A stretch of 31,841 nucleotides of DNA, taken from positions 1-31,841 of IMG/VR virus record IMGVR_UViG_3300029448_000215, one strand, 5' to 3'. Made by a program: the position numbers and the translations under genes. Source of the DNA: a virus. This document shows, piece by piece, positions 20,101 through 26,466 of this stretch. Within the stretch, counting starts at the first letter, position 1. Each line of letters begins with the position of its first letter. The notes beneath the pieces are model-generated. The model was given only the letters and a program-made list of their open reading frames with translations. It did no database searches and had not been told where the DNA came from.

Positions 20101-21681
20101 TTCCTTGTATAATAATTCTACCGCCACAACATCTTCCGGTATGCTCTCTAACACCCAATCTTTTATGTATAACGACTTCATAGTGTTGACCATTCCAAGA
20201 TTATAACCGGTTTGTGTCTCATACCCATATGCACCTGGTAAAAAGGCTACCTCCGAAAAAGGTGAAATAGCAGAAAGCTCTCCATCTTTGTATTTATACC
20301 TATAAGCAAATCTTACAAACTTAAGCTCATATAATGGGTTTGGTTCTTCTAAGCTTATATCCCAATGCTGACTACCAACTGACAACCACGCGGTGTCAAC
20401 GGATAATACAACCCCGTAGATGCTGCTCGAACCAGCTGGCGGAGCTGATGTGACTCTCACTCTAAACGTAAACACCTCGCCAGTAACCGAGTTATCTTCC
20501 ATTACCAAAACATCACCAACTTCATAAGGAACATAAGTAGAAACACCCGTAATTTCTATAGGTGTTCCAGAAGGAAACAAAGCGCCGTTCACTGGGTTTG
20601 TAAAATCAAATATTGCAGTATGATTAACAAACACACTTGGATTCCTATGTGACCTCTTCATCTCTATATTAGGTGGAAGAGGTGGGTTTTTACGTATAAC
20701 CGTAACGTGTTTTTTATTAACTAGTGGGTCGGCCAGATTCGGACCTAGTCTAGTGTGCTTCCACCACCAATCTCCGCACCCTGCTTTTGAATCTTTAATA
20801 TTAATTTTTTTCGGCTCAGTATAACCATCAGTCCAAAACAACATATCATCAACTATATTGATACCTGTTATCTTTGGCCACTCGCGAGTTCGCATTCCTC
20901 TTTGGCTAAAGTTTAAAACTCTACCACCTTGTTGGGTAAACACCCACACGAGGGGTCTCTGCATGACTTCTATTGTGGTACTTAACTGTACTTTACAACC
21001 TTGCCACCCAGCACCTGTACCAATAATTCCTATTATTGTTCCTATCTCGGTCTGATTATGACTTGATGCAACCATTCCTACCTCAATTCCCTCACAACTT
21101 TTTAGGTATATAAACTCATCAGCAGATGATGCGGTAGTAGTACCAGTTCCAGCCGCGTCAGTAAATAACGCGTTATACCACCTAGCTATTACCGTGTGTA
21201 TATCGACAAGAACAGGGTATGTAATCCCAGCTGCTCCTGCCTGATCAAAAGTATTAAATTCGCTTATGTAATCAACATAAATATCATTTAGTGTGTCATC
21301 AACGAACGGGGATGGGGCAAGCTGCTGCCCTTGGTTAGTACCAATTGTAACATCATATACTGGGGGACTAGCAACGAGGTAATAAAGTTTATCATTTTTA
21401 GAATCAACCACACTACCAACGCACTGTTGGGTAATTGAGATACCCAAATTTGGGCTAGAGATTTCTTGTACTCTGTTCCAGTTTGGCTTGCTATCCGAAG
21501 GGTATGGACATCCTTGGATGGGTAAATTACCCATAGTATTTTGAACAGCACCTAAATTAGAGCCTTCAGACGTGTTTATCTCAACATTTAAAGCGTCTCT
21601 ATATTCACCGTTAGATACTAATCTCTCGTCCAGGTCCTTGTTCATGCGACCTGCCGTAAAACTATGTTTTAACTCTGGCAT
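14128..21681 (-). CDS. Giant tail structural protein, 2517 aa, with C-terminal DDGSC repeats
   Basis: The start follows the 474-aa gene's stop by four bases. The N-terminus contains LDERLVSNGEYRDALNVEIN followed by TSEG and GAVQN, a signature I recall from large tail proteins of marine phages. The body is beta-rich. A conserved-looking section at about residues 1530-1690 (KVYEPEKRKYGLIYSGLY, NPTYGSIQKLFTRNTDLV, YFTDRQRGAVLRLSQDG) has a beta-propeller feel, as in P22 gp10-type tail needle-hub or crAss muzzle proteins. Residues 1916-2267 carry five Cys-rich repeats of the form GCTDPxAxNYDPxAxxDDGSCxY, two perfect and three degenerate. The last 250 residues are Gly/Cys-rich, ending CGCAAGLPCGTLPCVS. 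Most of residues 330-1500 I cannot assign. Likely job: the main tail body or nozzle, with the C-terminal part facing the host. The tail role is well supported by context, the exact counterpart is not. A tail fibre or spike is the alternative. Confidence 0.75.
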   Translation of the reverse strand: MPELKHSFTAGRMNKDLDERLVSNGEYRDALNVEINTSEGSNLGAVQNTMGNLPIQGCPYPSDSKPNWNRVQEISSPNLGISITQQCVGSVVDSKNDKLYYLVASPPVYDVTIGTNQGQQLAPSPFVDDTLNDIYVDYISEFNTFDQAGAAGITYPVLVDIHTVIARWYNALFTDAAGTGTTTASSADEFIYLKSCEGIEVGMVASSHNQTEIGTIIGIIGTGAGWQGCKVQLSTTIEVMQRPLVWVFTQQGGRVLNFSQRGMRTREWPKITGINIVDDMLFWTDGYTEPKKINIKDSKAGCGDWWWKHTRLGPNLADPLVNKKHVTVIRKNPPLPPNIEMKRSHRNPSVFVNHTAIFDFTNPVNGALFPSGTPIEITGVSTYVPYEVGDVLVMEDNSVTGEVFTFRVRVTSAPPAGSSSIYGVVLSVDTAWLSVGSQHWDISLEEPNPLYELKFVRFAYRYKYKDGELSAISPFSEVAFLPGAYGYETQTGYNLGMVNTMKSLYIKDWVLESIPEDVVAVELLYKESDSPNIYTLKTFESTTPEFNASGTGSHDGVYRLEKDLLHGVLPSNQLLRPWDNVPLSALAQEVVGNRIVYGNYLQNLDISASESLADFDISLNSYDVSTSEIPHKSIKSLRTYQLGVVYRDFFGRETPVITNKDASIKSEKVTAHLRNQLSVSLNHPNLNVGDIKSFKFFVKETSTEYYNLAMDRWYGAEDSNIWISFPDEDRNKVDEETTLILKKQHDNHEPVIDNVKYKVLSIKNEAPEYIKTTKRTFGKIESLIMTASPFANSISIVPVSNTRTVVIDQNHWKNSTMSDARNVEAGNGAANAADEGTLQIRFFGTEGESTPWMDVSTIVHGSDGLVHINENEQNIGETSVIITTDQEFEDSDWLSPSAAVDDPKIGIKMELARKVVENKPEFDGRFFVKVLNDELLQKYIENTSSQTDDTYISKTASISYLNGLVNAGIPSTSGAPNQPTYNAAGMTGFMVGAQPYHSTGSLCAGCTTPLPPANSNYGYHDDGTYTGWRYYNRSHADWAGLLDDVGLSAGMPYLDTNTASHNPTPGANETEFEDHGAKWMFFIDAEPVARPFGYSSLNPMPNGYDSKGIGTLADYNNTRASDNAPYCGVGAEPGETVMHISFIASSHEEARNTFAAGYWEDFSTLQGSIDQYAIRKSPGRFNKEAGIIADKLSAGQKFKWKNDPSANVYTIVSVQVQRYWGSIWIPDLDGLPATTIETEADSGRIILANPRIRYKLTLDRPLGEDASGAITEYIPTYHGAGSTYPNNRSTEEYVSWTASTSASSTPSPFTEIQFIDSLNDPEHRPKMSTNPAIFETEPKDNNDLDIYHEVGQAYPTRLTKENAEEYIRVGDVVTVVEDPDWGNQPGGPPTNCNPGQERTVTAISGQGGQGFAGGLPATVITLSSPTDFTSGLMPLNPTVIFTHPHDGSSVTAKFQDYYDTTFKQHYSNIAGAMPTAIPNTFVIDSDIINAQTTQTLPWYNCYSFGNGVESNRVRDTFNSVSIDKGPKVSSTLNKVYEPEKRKYGLIYSGLYNSTSGVNDLNQFIQAEKITKDINPTYGSIQKLFTRNTDLVALCEDKILKILANKDAVYNADGNAQLTSTNNVLGQTVPYAGDYGISRNPESFASESHRAYFTDRQRGAVLRLSQDGLTAISDKGMEDWFKDEFKASRPTGADFEKMLGSYDERKSLYNLTIKSDLWGGGKRWGEYSGLISTSYVPSTTHVPTTLSFSERSKGWVSFKSFIPEDGISLNNEYFTMRESQLWHHHANVDRNVYYGEEFDSSIKLLVNEEPSIVKNFRTISYEGSQARITENDLDENYYNINEKRGWYVESITTDLQDGANQLNDIEFKGKEGKWFSYIKGDRTFFDNITGDNNLDTSEFSMQGIGKIQSVFSDEFPGCMDQFGTFATSNGDPFNSPYPGIPVAPNNYDPNATIPDYSINAFGGCFYTSPLNDGCTDPLATNYDPAATSDDGSCVYVTGCTDPTANNFDPTAVVDDGSCTYDTPGCMYGGSIVGDASWWGSSSYSSGITQPVAASNYNFDCSGAGSAGATIDDGCCEWDCCDVNTWIDGVEFTATGTVVPLSGETINIIDTGIGSPTTPVPEYAHNFQSTCPLYGNGFHNQMWKYSFDGGANWSDVADSNTGGNSSVYTPIIASSNTYILNWDTITLLTNFWIDHNGLSPLPVQSSYLLKSEITFDGGSGSCLIGTQTITVAPEGTVLADYLVPQHGCTECNSVNFDPLATVDDGSCTIIPFPYVSAPDSSGNYDDQWWEAGVNESQVKTRNTLPGNGFNTFTGGIRATWTTGGNPNAAGGNKLGGHQQGGTYGASSFNGVSYPSFTCTRGFGYAWYHFADDGNGLGVPTVQTGCWDTCDNRGVLELTGASLGPTDLMVMDGFDDSGTTTGRFVKMHNPGGGGVSGSFILTNVDCGCNTPSVAVTGLNFPDAQGTCWEGQQVGVGGTCTGSSYLYSNYDWRFNFNDGDPTHANCGCAAGLPCGTLPCVS
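14881..15936 (-). repeat. Array of Cys-rich DDGSC repeats inside the tail protein
   Basis: Five related units lie within the tail gene, starting at residues 1916, 1972, 1997, 2023 and 2245. The second and third are perfect neighbours 25 residues apart (GCTDPLATNYDPAATSDDGSC and GCTDPTANNFDPTAVVDDGSC, shown here in short form of the motif). The first and fourth keep the leading GCM, an NY core and a late Gly-Cys or DDGCC but hold insertions. The fifth starts GCTECNSVNFDP and ends DDGSC. Each intact unit has two Cys and many Asp/Asn, suggesting a disulfide-closed, perhaps calcium-binding module. I recall such repeats from secreted proteins of Flavobacteriia. Confidence 0.85.
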
Positions 21682-21685
21682 TTAA

Positions 21686-23110
21686 TTAGTGTTTTATTTG
21701 TTTAGACTTACCTCTCATTATCTGAGTTATCTCTTCTAATTTAATATTAGATAATCTTAATTTAGCTTTTCTAACCTCGGCAAATCTTTCTTTCTTAAAT
21801 CGCATGACTTGGTATTCTGGAGTATTAGCTCTTGTTGCTAGAATAGCGTGAGCAAGCCACTTGTACATAGCTTCTTCAGCAAATTTATGAACCTTCATCT
21901 CAGCATCAGTACCAAGACTATCACTTAAGTATTTTAAAACTATAGTTTTACCAGCTAAATTTGAACTAAAGTTTATTTTACCCAACCTACAGTCTACGTA
22001 AAACGAACCGTTAACGTTAGCATGCTGAGGATCTAGCCCGTATCTCGCTCCCTCCGATGGCCAATAAATGTCATCTTGATAATCATCTTGATTTTCAGGC
22101 GGATTATTCGAACTATAATTACTCCAAGTCGTTGATAAACCATCTGAGGATGTTTGTAAAGAATTTATTAAACCAGAGCTTTTGACCGATATATTGTCTA
22201 TAATGTTTTCACTTAAATAAATAGTATTATCAACAAAATTAGTGTGACTTGTTACTAAAATATATATAGTACTATAACCAGTAACATCAATATCCTCAAG
22301 AGTCTGTGTGTTTGATGTTCCAGCTCCACCGCTCCACTCTATATAAGCTATATCTGGAGGGTTTGTATTTGTTGATACTGTTGGCCCAGTTGTGTTTGAA
22401 ATGTTATCTCCAGGTGTCGTGCTTAACCCAAATCTTAAAACACCAGCTGGAACAGTACCTGATGCCGCCGCGGAAGTTCCTTTAGCTTTTATTGTGACGG
22501 TTTGAAACTGACTAACGTCAATAGCTTGCCAAGCAGCGTATGCTCTTCCACTGTATCCACCACTACCCCAACTTGTATAAGTACCAAATCTCAGAGCAAC
22601 GCTTGTACCCATACTGTCAAAACCTGTTGTAGGAGCCTGTGAAGCGCCTGGAGATGTAGAAAACCACGGTGGGCCAAATGCAGTGGTAAAACTTCCATTA
22701 ACAGCTAGTTCAACACCATCAGGAAAGCTATAACTTCCGTCATTATCTTGTGCTATCTTAAAAGGGTTTGAAGTTTTAGAGGTAGGATAAATAGTGTGTT
22801 GTATACCTGATAAATCACTCCAAGATAAGTTAATATAATTAACATAGTCTTGAGGAAGTATCATACTAAGAGAAGGGGGTAAAACTATTTCTTGTGCTTT
22901 ACAGGATTTAAATGTGTCAAAAGATAGTTCCTGCAACGCTCTTTGAGCGTGAAAAGCAACGTCTGTTCTTTTTATTTTAGATATTATTTTATCTTCTCCA
23001 ACATAAGCGATTATAAATTGGTTTATTATATCGTTAAGTGAGATGAATTGGTAATCTCCGAATTCATCACCTTGGTAGTAAGCCTGCTGAGTTTGTGATA
23101 ATAGTCCCAT
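21686..23110 (-). CDS. Tail adaptor / neck protein (P22 gp4-like type) with inserted jelly-roll-like domain, 474 aa
   Basis: Residues 1-125 (QAYYQGDEFGDYQF, SLNDIINQFIIAYVGEDKIISKIKRTDVAFHAQRALQEL) and 350-474 (VDCRLGKINFSSNLAGKTIVLKYLSDSLG, then a helical HKFAEEAMYKWLAHAIL end) form a pattern I recall as a conserved head-to-tail connector in Bacteroidota phages, with similarity to the P22 gp4 type of adaptor. Between them, residues about 126-312 are a Ser/Thr/Gly-rich beta region that ends in TIYLSENIIDNISVKSSG; the DN-[IV]-SV ending is common in carbohydrate-binding jelly-roll domains. So a sugar-binding-like domain appears inserted into the adaptor. The C-terminus is basic. It lies between the 242-aa connector-like gene and the giant tail gene with gaps of 3-4 bases, which fits neck assembly. 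The gp4-like call is from memory. Confidence 0.7.
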   Translation of the reverse strand: MGLLSQTQQAYYQGDEFGDYQFISLNDIINQFIIAYVGEDKIISKIKRTDVAFHAQRALQELSFDTFKSCKAQEIVLPPSLSMILPQDYVNYINLSWSDLSGIQHTIYPTSKTSNPFKIAQDNDGSYSFPDGVELAVNGSFTTAFGPPWFSTSPGASQAPTTGFDSMGTSVALRFGTYTSWGSGGYSGRAYAAWQAIDVSQFQTVTIKAKGTSAAASGTVPAGVLRFGLSTTPGDNISNTTGPTVSTNTNPPDIAYIEWSGGAGTSNTQTLEDIDVTGYSTIYILVTSHTNFVDNTIYLSENIIDNISVKSSGLINSLQTSSDGLSTTWSNYSSNNPPENQDDYQDDIYWPSEGARYGLDPQHANVNGSFYVDCRLGKINFSSNLAGKTIVLKYLSDSLGTDAEMKVHKFAEEAMYKWLAHAILATRANTPEYQVMRFKKERFAEVRKAKLRLSNIKLEEITQIMRGKSKQIKH

Positions 23111-23113
23111 TTA

Positions 23114-23842
23114 TTATTGTTTTTCTTGTTGAATATTCATAGCTTCTTCAGTTGCAGCTCCTTGCACTAATTCCATATTTTTCATAGAAACCCCAGCGAG
23201 TTTTAGTATTTTTATAACTAAATCCACCTCATCAGAAGGGTGTAGTTGAAAGTTGGTTGAGTTAAGCCCATCGTATAAAGCCTTTTCATTCACCACAATA
23301 TATCCCCAACGCACGTCTTGTGGTTTATTGATGTAGGTACAACTTATACCTGATTTAATCTTTTTTGGATATACATATATCACATCTCTTTCTTCACCTC
23401 CCCATACGCCCTTGTGATGCACATATATTGGTCGTTGTTTAGTTGGTTTTGCTAATGGTGATAGATTTATATACAAGAGTTCGTTGTGAGCAACTTCCTC
23501 AACTTCTTTACCACTATACTCTACCGTACCCAACTTATACACGTCGTTTTGACCGTTGATAACGGGTAGTCTAAAAAATCCTCCAGCGGTATTGTAAGTA
23601 CAGTCACGGTGACTTTTTAATGCTGCTAATTTCTCGTTTAATAATCCAAGCATATCAGAATACTCCGTATCGTTTCCGTGTATTCTTCCAAATTGATTTA
23701 TATCATATAAGTGCTGCTCTAATATACCTAACTGTGCTTGATTGGCGAATAAATTAAATTCTTGAGGTGTTATGTATCCTCGTTGTTCTTTATTAGCAAT
23801 AGCTAAAACTTTTTGGTATACCGTATCTACATTTATCGCCAT
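23114..23842 (-). CDS. Conserved head-tail connector (ring) protein candidate, 242 aa
   Basis: The N-terminus carries VYQKVLAIANKEQRGYITP followed by QEFNLFANQAQ, a conserved opening I recall from connector-region proteins in marine Bacteroidota phages. The first 80 residues are helical. Residues 85-190 are beta-rich (GFFRLPVINGQNDVYKLGTVEYSG, RDVIYVYPKKIKSGISCTYINKP). The C-terminus returns to helix (HPSDEVDLVIKILKLAGV) and ends Gln/Glu-rich. Helix-beta-helix with a late helix around an acidic HPSDEVDLV segment resembles other phage adaptor or ring proteins. It starts eight bases after the 55-aa gene and ends three bases before the adaptor gene, so the three are probably translated together. 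A neck or ring role is inferred from place and pattern; no enzyme motif is seen. Confidence 0.65.
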   Translation of the reverse strand: MAINVDTVYQKVLAIANKEQRGYITPQEFNLFANQAQLGILEQHLYDINQFGRIHGNDTEYSDMLGLLNEKLAALKSHRDCTYNTAGGFFRLPVINGQNDVYKLGTVEYSGKEVEEVAHNELLYINLSPLAKPTKQRPIYVHHKGVWGGEERDVIYVYPKKIKSGISCTYINKPQDVRWGYIVVNEKALYDGLNSTNFQLHPSDEVDLVIKILKLAGVSMKNMELVQGAATEEAMNIQQEKQ

Positions 23843-23850
23843 GTCTTATT

Positions 23851-24018
23851 TTATTTTTTATAAGGAAACTTTTTATTTAAAGCTTCTTTTCTTTTATTGC
23901 AACCACAATCTTTTTTCTTTCCAAAAACTCCGTTTCTACCTAAAAACTGAGTAAATGATTTTATACCTGTAGTTGTTGTAAATTTTTCTATTGAGTCGCC
24001 TAGTCCTTTTGATTTCAT
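23851..24018 (-). CDS. Small basic Cys-containing protein, 55 aa
   Basis: This short frame runs from ATG at 24018 to TAA at 23851. The product opens MKSKGLGDSIEKFTTTTGIK and ends with a basic part containing KKKDCGCNKRKEALNKKFPY. The Cys-Gly-Cys in a Lys/Arg-rich setting and the FPY ending match small proteins I recall between capsid and neck genes of marine Bacteroidota phages, which supports it as real. It is flanked by a 276-aa gene upstream and the 242-aa gene eight bases downstream. The leader is A/T-rich, without a Shine-Dalgarno sequence, and a stable hairpin ends about 20 bases before the start. The function is unknown; single-metal or nucleic-acid binding is possible but not shown. 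Confidence 0.75.
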   Translation of the reverse strand: MKSKGLGDSIEKFTTTTGIKSFTQFLGRNGVFGKKKDCGCNKRKEALNKKFPYKK

Positions 24019-24037
24019 TTGATTTTATATTTATATA

Positions 24038-24069
24038 GTAATGCAATCGCCCATAGGGCGATCGCTTAC
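24038..24069 (-). other. Stable hairpin between the 276-aa and 55-aa genes
   Basis: An inverted repeat pairs 24043-24052 with 24056-24065 (10 pairs, one of them G-U in the minus-strand RNA) around a three-base loop. Four more pairs follow outside it with one bulged base. The stem is GC-rich in an AT-rich gap. Downstream on the minus strand there is only a mixed A/T stretch, not a clean U run, so it may be a weak terminator, a processing site or an mRNA-stabilising end. Confidence 0.6.
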
Positions 24070-24079
24070 TACAATTAGA

Positions 24080-24910
24080 TTAATTTAATCTTTTCTCTAT
24101 GTTAGAGTAGATTTCCATTCCTTCATCAGTCTTAAACCAAGCGGCTAAAGCAGAGTAAGGGTGTTCATCAAATGGAACGTTCATTAGTTTTCTGTCATTA
24201 GAACCCCAACTAAATGTTCTTTGATCTGAAGATAGTTTTAGTATCCCCATTTCAGTTGCTCTAATACCAAAGTTTCTAAGCTGAACATTCTCATCATTTA
24301 CTAATTCTAAGAACAAACCTGGGTTTCTCTTAGCATATAATAGTAAATCTCTTTTAAGCTCCTTAGAACTCATCTCATTAACTTTAGAACCAACCTCTAC
24401 ACGCATAACAGCCTCAGCCATATCTATGTCTATGTTTTGAGCAGCATTCAGTGCCGCAATTTCCATTTCCAACATATCTATTTCACTAGCGGCTCTTAAT
24501 TCTGGCTTTAACTCATTATAAAGAACGTTATTCATGGGATGGTATATTGAAAGTAGTTTTTGTAAAACCGTCTTTTCTTTTGGTACAATTAATATACCAT
24601 TTCTAAAAATAATGTGGGATAACCTTTGATCTCCTTGCATTTCATCAACAAAAGAAGTTCTTTGGTTTTCACAATATTTCAACTCTCTTTCGTATCCTTT
24701 TTCCTCATCGAACCAATATATATTAGCTGATTGTATCATTTTGGATAACGGCCTGTGTCTACCTGTTAAGTTATAAATTCTATCTTTTATTTCCCAAGTA
24801 CTTTTTTTCTTTTTTGGTATTGGTTTTTCCATTACCGGTGTTTCAACTTTTGGTTGCTCTACAACCTGTGGAGTTGGTTCCACTTCTGTTTTTTTAGCTT
24901 TTTTTGCCAT
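24080..24910 (-). CDS. Conserved virion-module protein after the capsid gene, 276 aa
   Basis: The first 40 residues are low-complexity and Lys/Pro/Glu/Val-rich (MAKKAKKTEVEPTP, then IPKKKKSTWEIKDR), likely disordered. Residues 45-115 are mixed (NIYWFDEEKGYERELKYCENQ, LSHIIFRNGILIVPKEK). Residues 130-200 are helical and acidic (EIDMLEMEIAALNAAQNIDIDMAEAVMRVEVG). The end (NVQLRNFGIRATEMGILKLSSDQRTFSW, then HPYSALAAWFKTDEGMEIY) has a pattern I recall from proteins just downstream of the capsid gene in marine Bacteroidota phages. No catalytic motif is seen. It starts right after the terminator that follows the MCP. A capsid-decoration, head-completion or assembly role is possible, but the function is unknown. 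Confidence 0.7.
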   Translation of the reverse strand: MAKKAKKTEVEPTPQVVEQPKVETPVMEKPIPKKKKSTWEIKDRIYNLTGRHRPLSKMIQSANIYWFDEEKGYERELKYCENQRTSFVDEMQGDQRLSHIIFRNGILIVPKEKTVLQKLLSIYHPMNNVLYNELKPELRAASEIDMLEMEIAALNAAQNIDIDMAEAVMRVEVGSKVNEMSSKELKRDLLLYAKRNPGLFLELVNDENVQLRNFGIRATEMGILKLSSDQRTFSWGSNDRKLMNVPFDEHPYSALAAWFKTDEGMEIYSNIEKRLN

Positions 24911-24930
24911 AATATAATATAATATAAATT

Positions 24931-24970
24931 AATAAAAATAAAAGGGTCGGGGCCGAAGCCCCAACTCTTT
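24931..24970 (-). terminator. Intrinsic terminator after the major capsid gene
   Basis: On the minus strand a perfect 8-pair stem (24958-24965 with 24946-24953, one G-U included) closes a UUCG tetraloop. After one mismatch it can extend by four more pairs. It is followed by a T-rich tract, CCCTTTTATTTTTATT. This is the textbook form of a rho-independent terminator. It begins 18 bases after the capsid stop codon, and the T tract lies just upstream of the 276-aa gene. Confidence 0.92.
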
Positions 24971-24983
24971 AATATAATAATGC

Positions 24984-26447
24984 TTAGTTCATTAACATGA
25001 AGTTGTTAGCACCTTGTGTAATTAAACATCTTTCAGATAAGTAATTAACTCTCATTGCATCTAATTCAGATGTAGCTGCTCCAACAGAACCAGTAACCCA
25101 AGTTTTGAATCTTCTGTCATCTGTTTGTGAAGCTCTATATCTAACATGTAAGAAAGGTCTCTTAAGATTTCTTCCTAACTGTTGGTCGTATACCGAAGAT
25201 ACACCAGCTGGAACAATAACCCCTCTAACAGCATCGGCAGTAGCTCTAGCGTTAATAGCTCCCCTAGTACCAGCGTCGTTTAAGTATTTCCAGTCAGATT
25301 TGTAGAAATCGTAAGATCCACGTCTGAAGCCAGAGAAACCTAAATTTAATGCCATGTCTTCTGAGTTACTAAATACTCCGTAAGAAGTACCACCAGCCCC
25401 ATAAGAATTCATAGCAGCTAACATATCATCCATCGCTAAAGATGTAGATCTGTTAACAAACATCATGTTTTCTTCAATAGCTCCTTGAGAATCAAACTCT
25501 GCTAAGATAGCGTCAAATTCAGCTAAATCAGTAGCAGCATTAACACCAGTAATACCTGAAGTAGAGTTACCTCTATCAGAAATAGCATCGAATAAACCTT
25601 GAGTACCAAAAGTAGTACCAGTAGTAGCTTGAGGAGATACAAGGAAATTAACACCTGTATCAAGAGTAGAACCTGCTAAACCTGCAACACCTTCTAAAAC
25701 TTGCATCTCACAGTTGTCAGCGAACCTCATTCTAGTTTCACCTTCAGCTTTTAAGTACCATAAGTACCCAGAAGCACCGTCTTCACCAGAAACCTCAACC
25801 CATCCTATCGCAGACGTGTCAGAACCAGAAACGTGATACATGTCTCTAATGATAACTGGTTTGTTAGTAAATGATTGGTGAGAAGGTTCGTTAGCTGATG
25901 TATAAGGAGTATCTGAACCTTTTGCCCACTCAGAACCTATCTTAAGTACAGTAACCGCAACGTCACCCATCGCAGGTGTTAAACCACTTGCGTGAGCAGC
26001 TTCGTAAGGAAGAATTGTGATAACATCAGAAGCGTCATCAGCTGTAATTCTACCAACATAAGTTACGTTAGCAGCAGCAACAAGACAAACATCACCAAGA
26101 CGTAAACCGTGCTCGTTTTCAGTATATGTTGCATTTGTTCCAGCGTGACCTGTTAATGTAACAGCAGAAGCAGAAGCATCTATCGTACCTGTGTACGCTA
26201 AATGTAGTCTACCTTGCTCAGACCATACAACCTGATCAGATTGCATTGCCTCTTCAGCTCCTACTTGTGAAAGAAATCCTGAAACTGTTCTGTTTCCGAA
26301 AACCTCAGCTTCTTTCTCCATAAGATCTGGTAAATATTGTTGTGCCCAACCGTTTCCAGCAGCCGTAAAGTCTATGTAATTAGAGTTTAGCGCGTTTTGG
26401 GTTGGATTTGGGATAATGTTTAGATTACCCCCTGCAGTAATTGCCAT
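24984..26447 (-). CDS. Major capsid protein, 487 aa
   Basis: The gene lies where a capsid protein is expected: after terminase, portal and scaffold, with a strong terminator behind it. The translation is Ala/Gly/Thr/Ser-rich without Lys/Glu-rich helical runs. It opens MAITAGGNLNIIPNPTQNAL, followed by AAGNGWAQQYLPDLMEKEAEVFGNRTV. The C-terminal part has FYKSDWKYLNDAGTRGAINA, RGVIVPAGVSSVYDQQLG and FLHVRYRASQTDDRRFKTWV, typical of phage capsid shells of the HK97 type. Residues about 85-175 (YTGTIDASASAVTLTGHAG up to VTVLKIGSEW) look like a beta domain inserted into the fold. Codons here look more uniform and less AT-extreme than in neighbouring genes, as expected for a highly made protein. The HK97 fold is inferred from the family setting. 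Confidence 0.85.
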   Translation of the reverse strand: MAITAGGNLNIIPNPTQNALNSNYIDFTAAGNGWAQQYLPDLMEKEAEVFGNRTVSGFLSQVGAEEAMQSDQVVWSEQGRLHLAYTGTIDASASAVTLTGHAGTNATYTENEHGLRLGDVCLVAAANVTYVGRITADDASDVITILPYEAAHASGLTPAMGDVAVTVLKIGSEWAKGSDTPYTSANEPSHQSFTNKPVIIRDMYHVSGSDTSAIGWVEVSGEDGASGYLWYLKAEGETRMRFADNCEMQVLEGVAGLAGSTLDTGVNFLVSPQATTGTTFGTQGLFDAISDRGNSTSGITGVNAATDLAEFDAILAEFDSQGAIEENMMFVNRSTSLAMDDMLAAMNSYGAGGTSYGVFSNSEDMALNLGFSGFRRGSYDFYKSDWKYLNDAGTRGAINARATADAVRGVIVPAGVSSVYDQQLGRNLKRPFLHVRYRASQTDDRRFKTWVTGSVGAATSELDAMRVNYLSERCLITQGANNFMLMN

Positions 26448-26466
26448 AATTTTTAAATTTTAATTT
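26448..26466 (-). promoter_or_regulatory. A-rich translation leader of the capsid gene
   Basis: The 19 bases between the scaffold stop codon and the MCP start consist only of A and T, in repeats of AAATT/AAAATT, and hold no Shine-Dalgarno sequence. In Bacteroidota, A-rich leaders without Shine-Dalgarno pairing are known to favour translation. A very unstructured leader would suit the most highly made virion protein. The regulatory meaning is inferred. Confidence 0.5.

Noticed and set aside
24058-24065. GCGATCGC palindrome, the HIP1 motif of cyanobacteria
   Set aside because: It is a single copy formed by the hairpin stem. Nothing else in the window suggests a cyanobacterial host.
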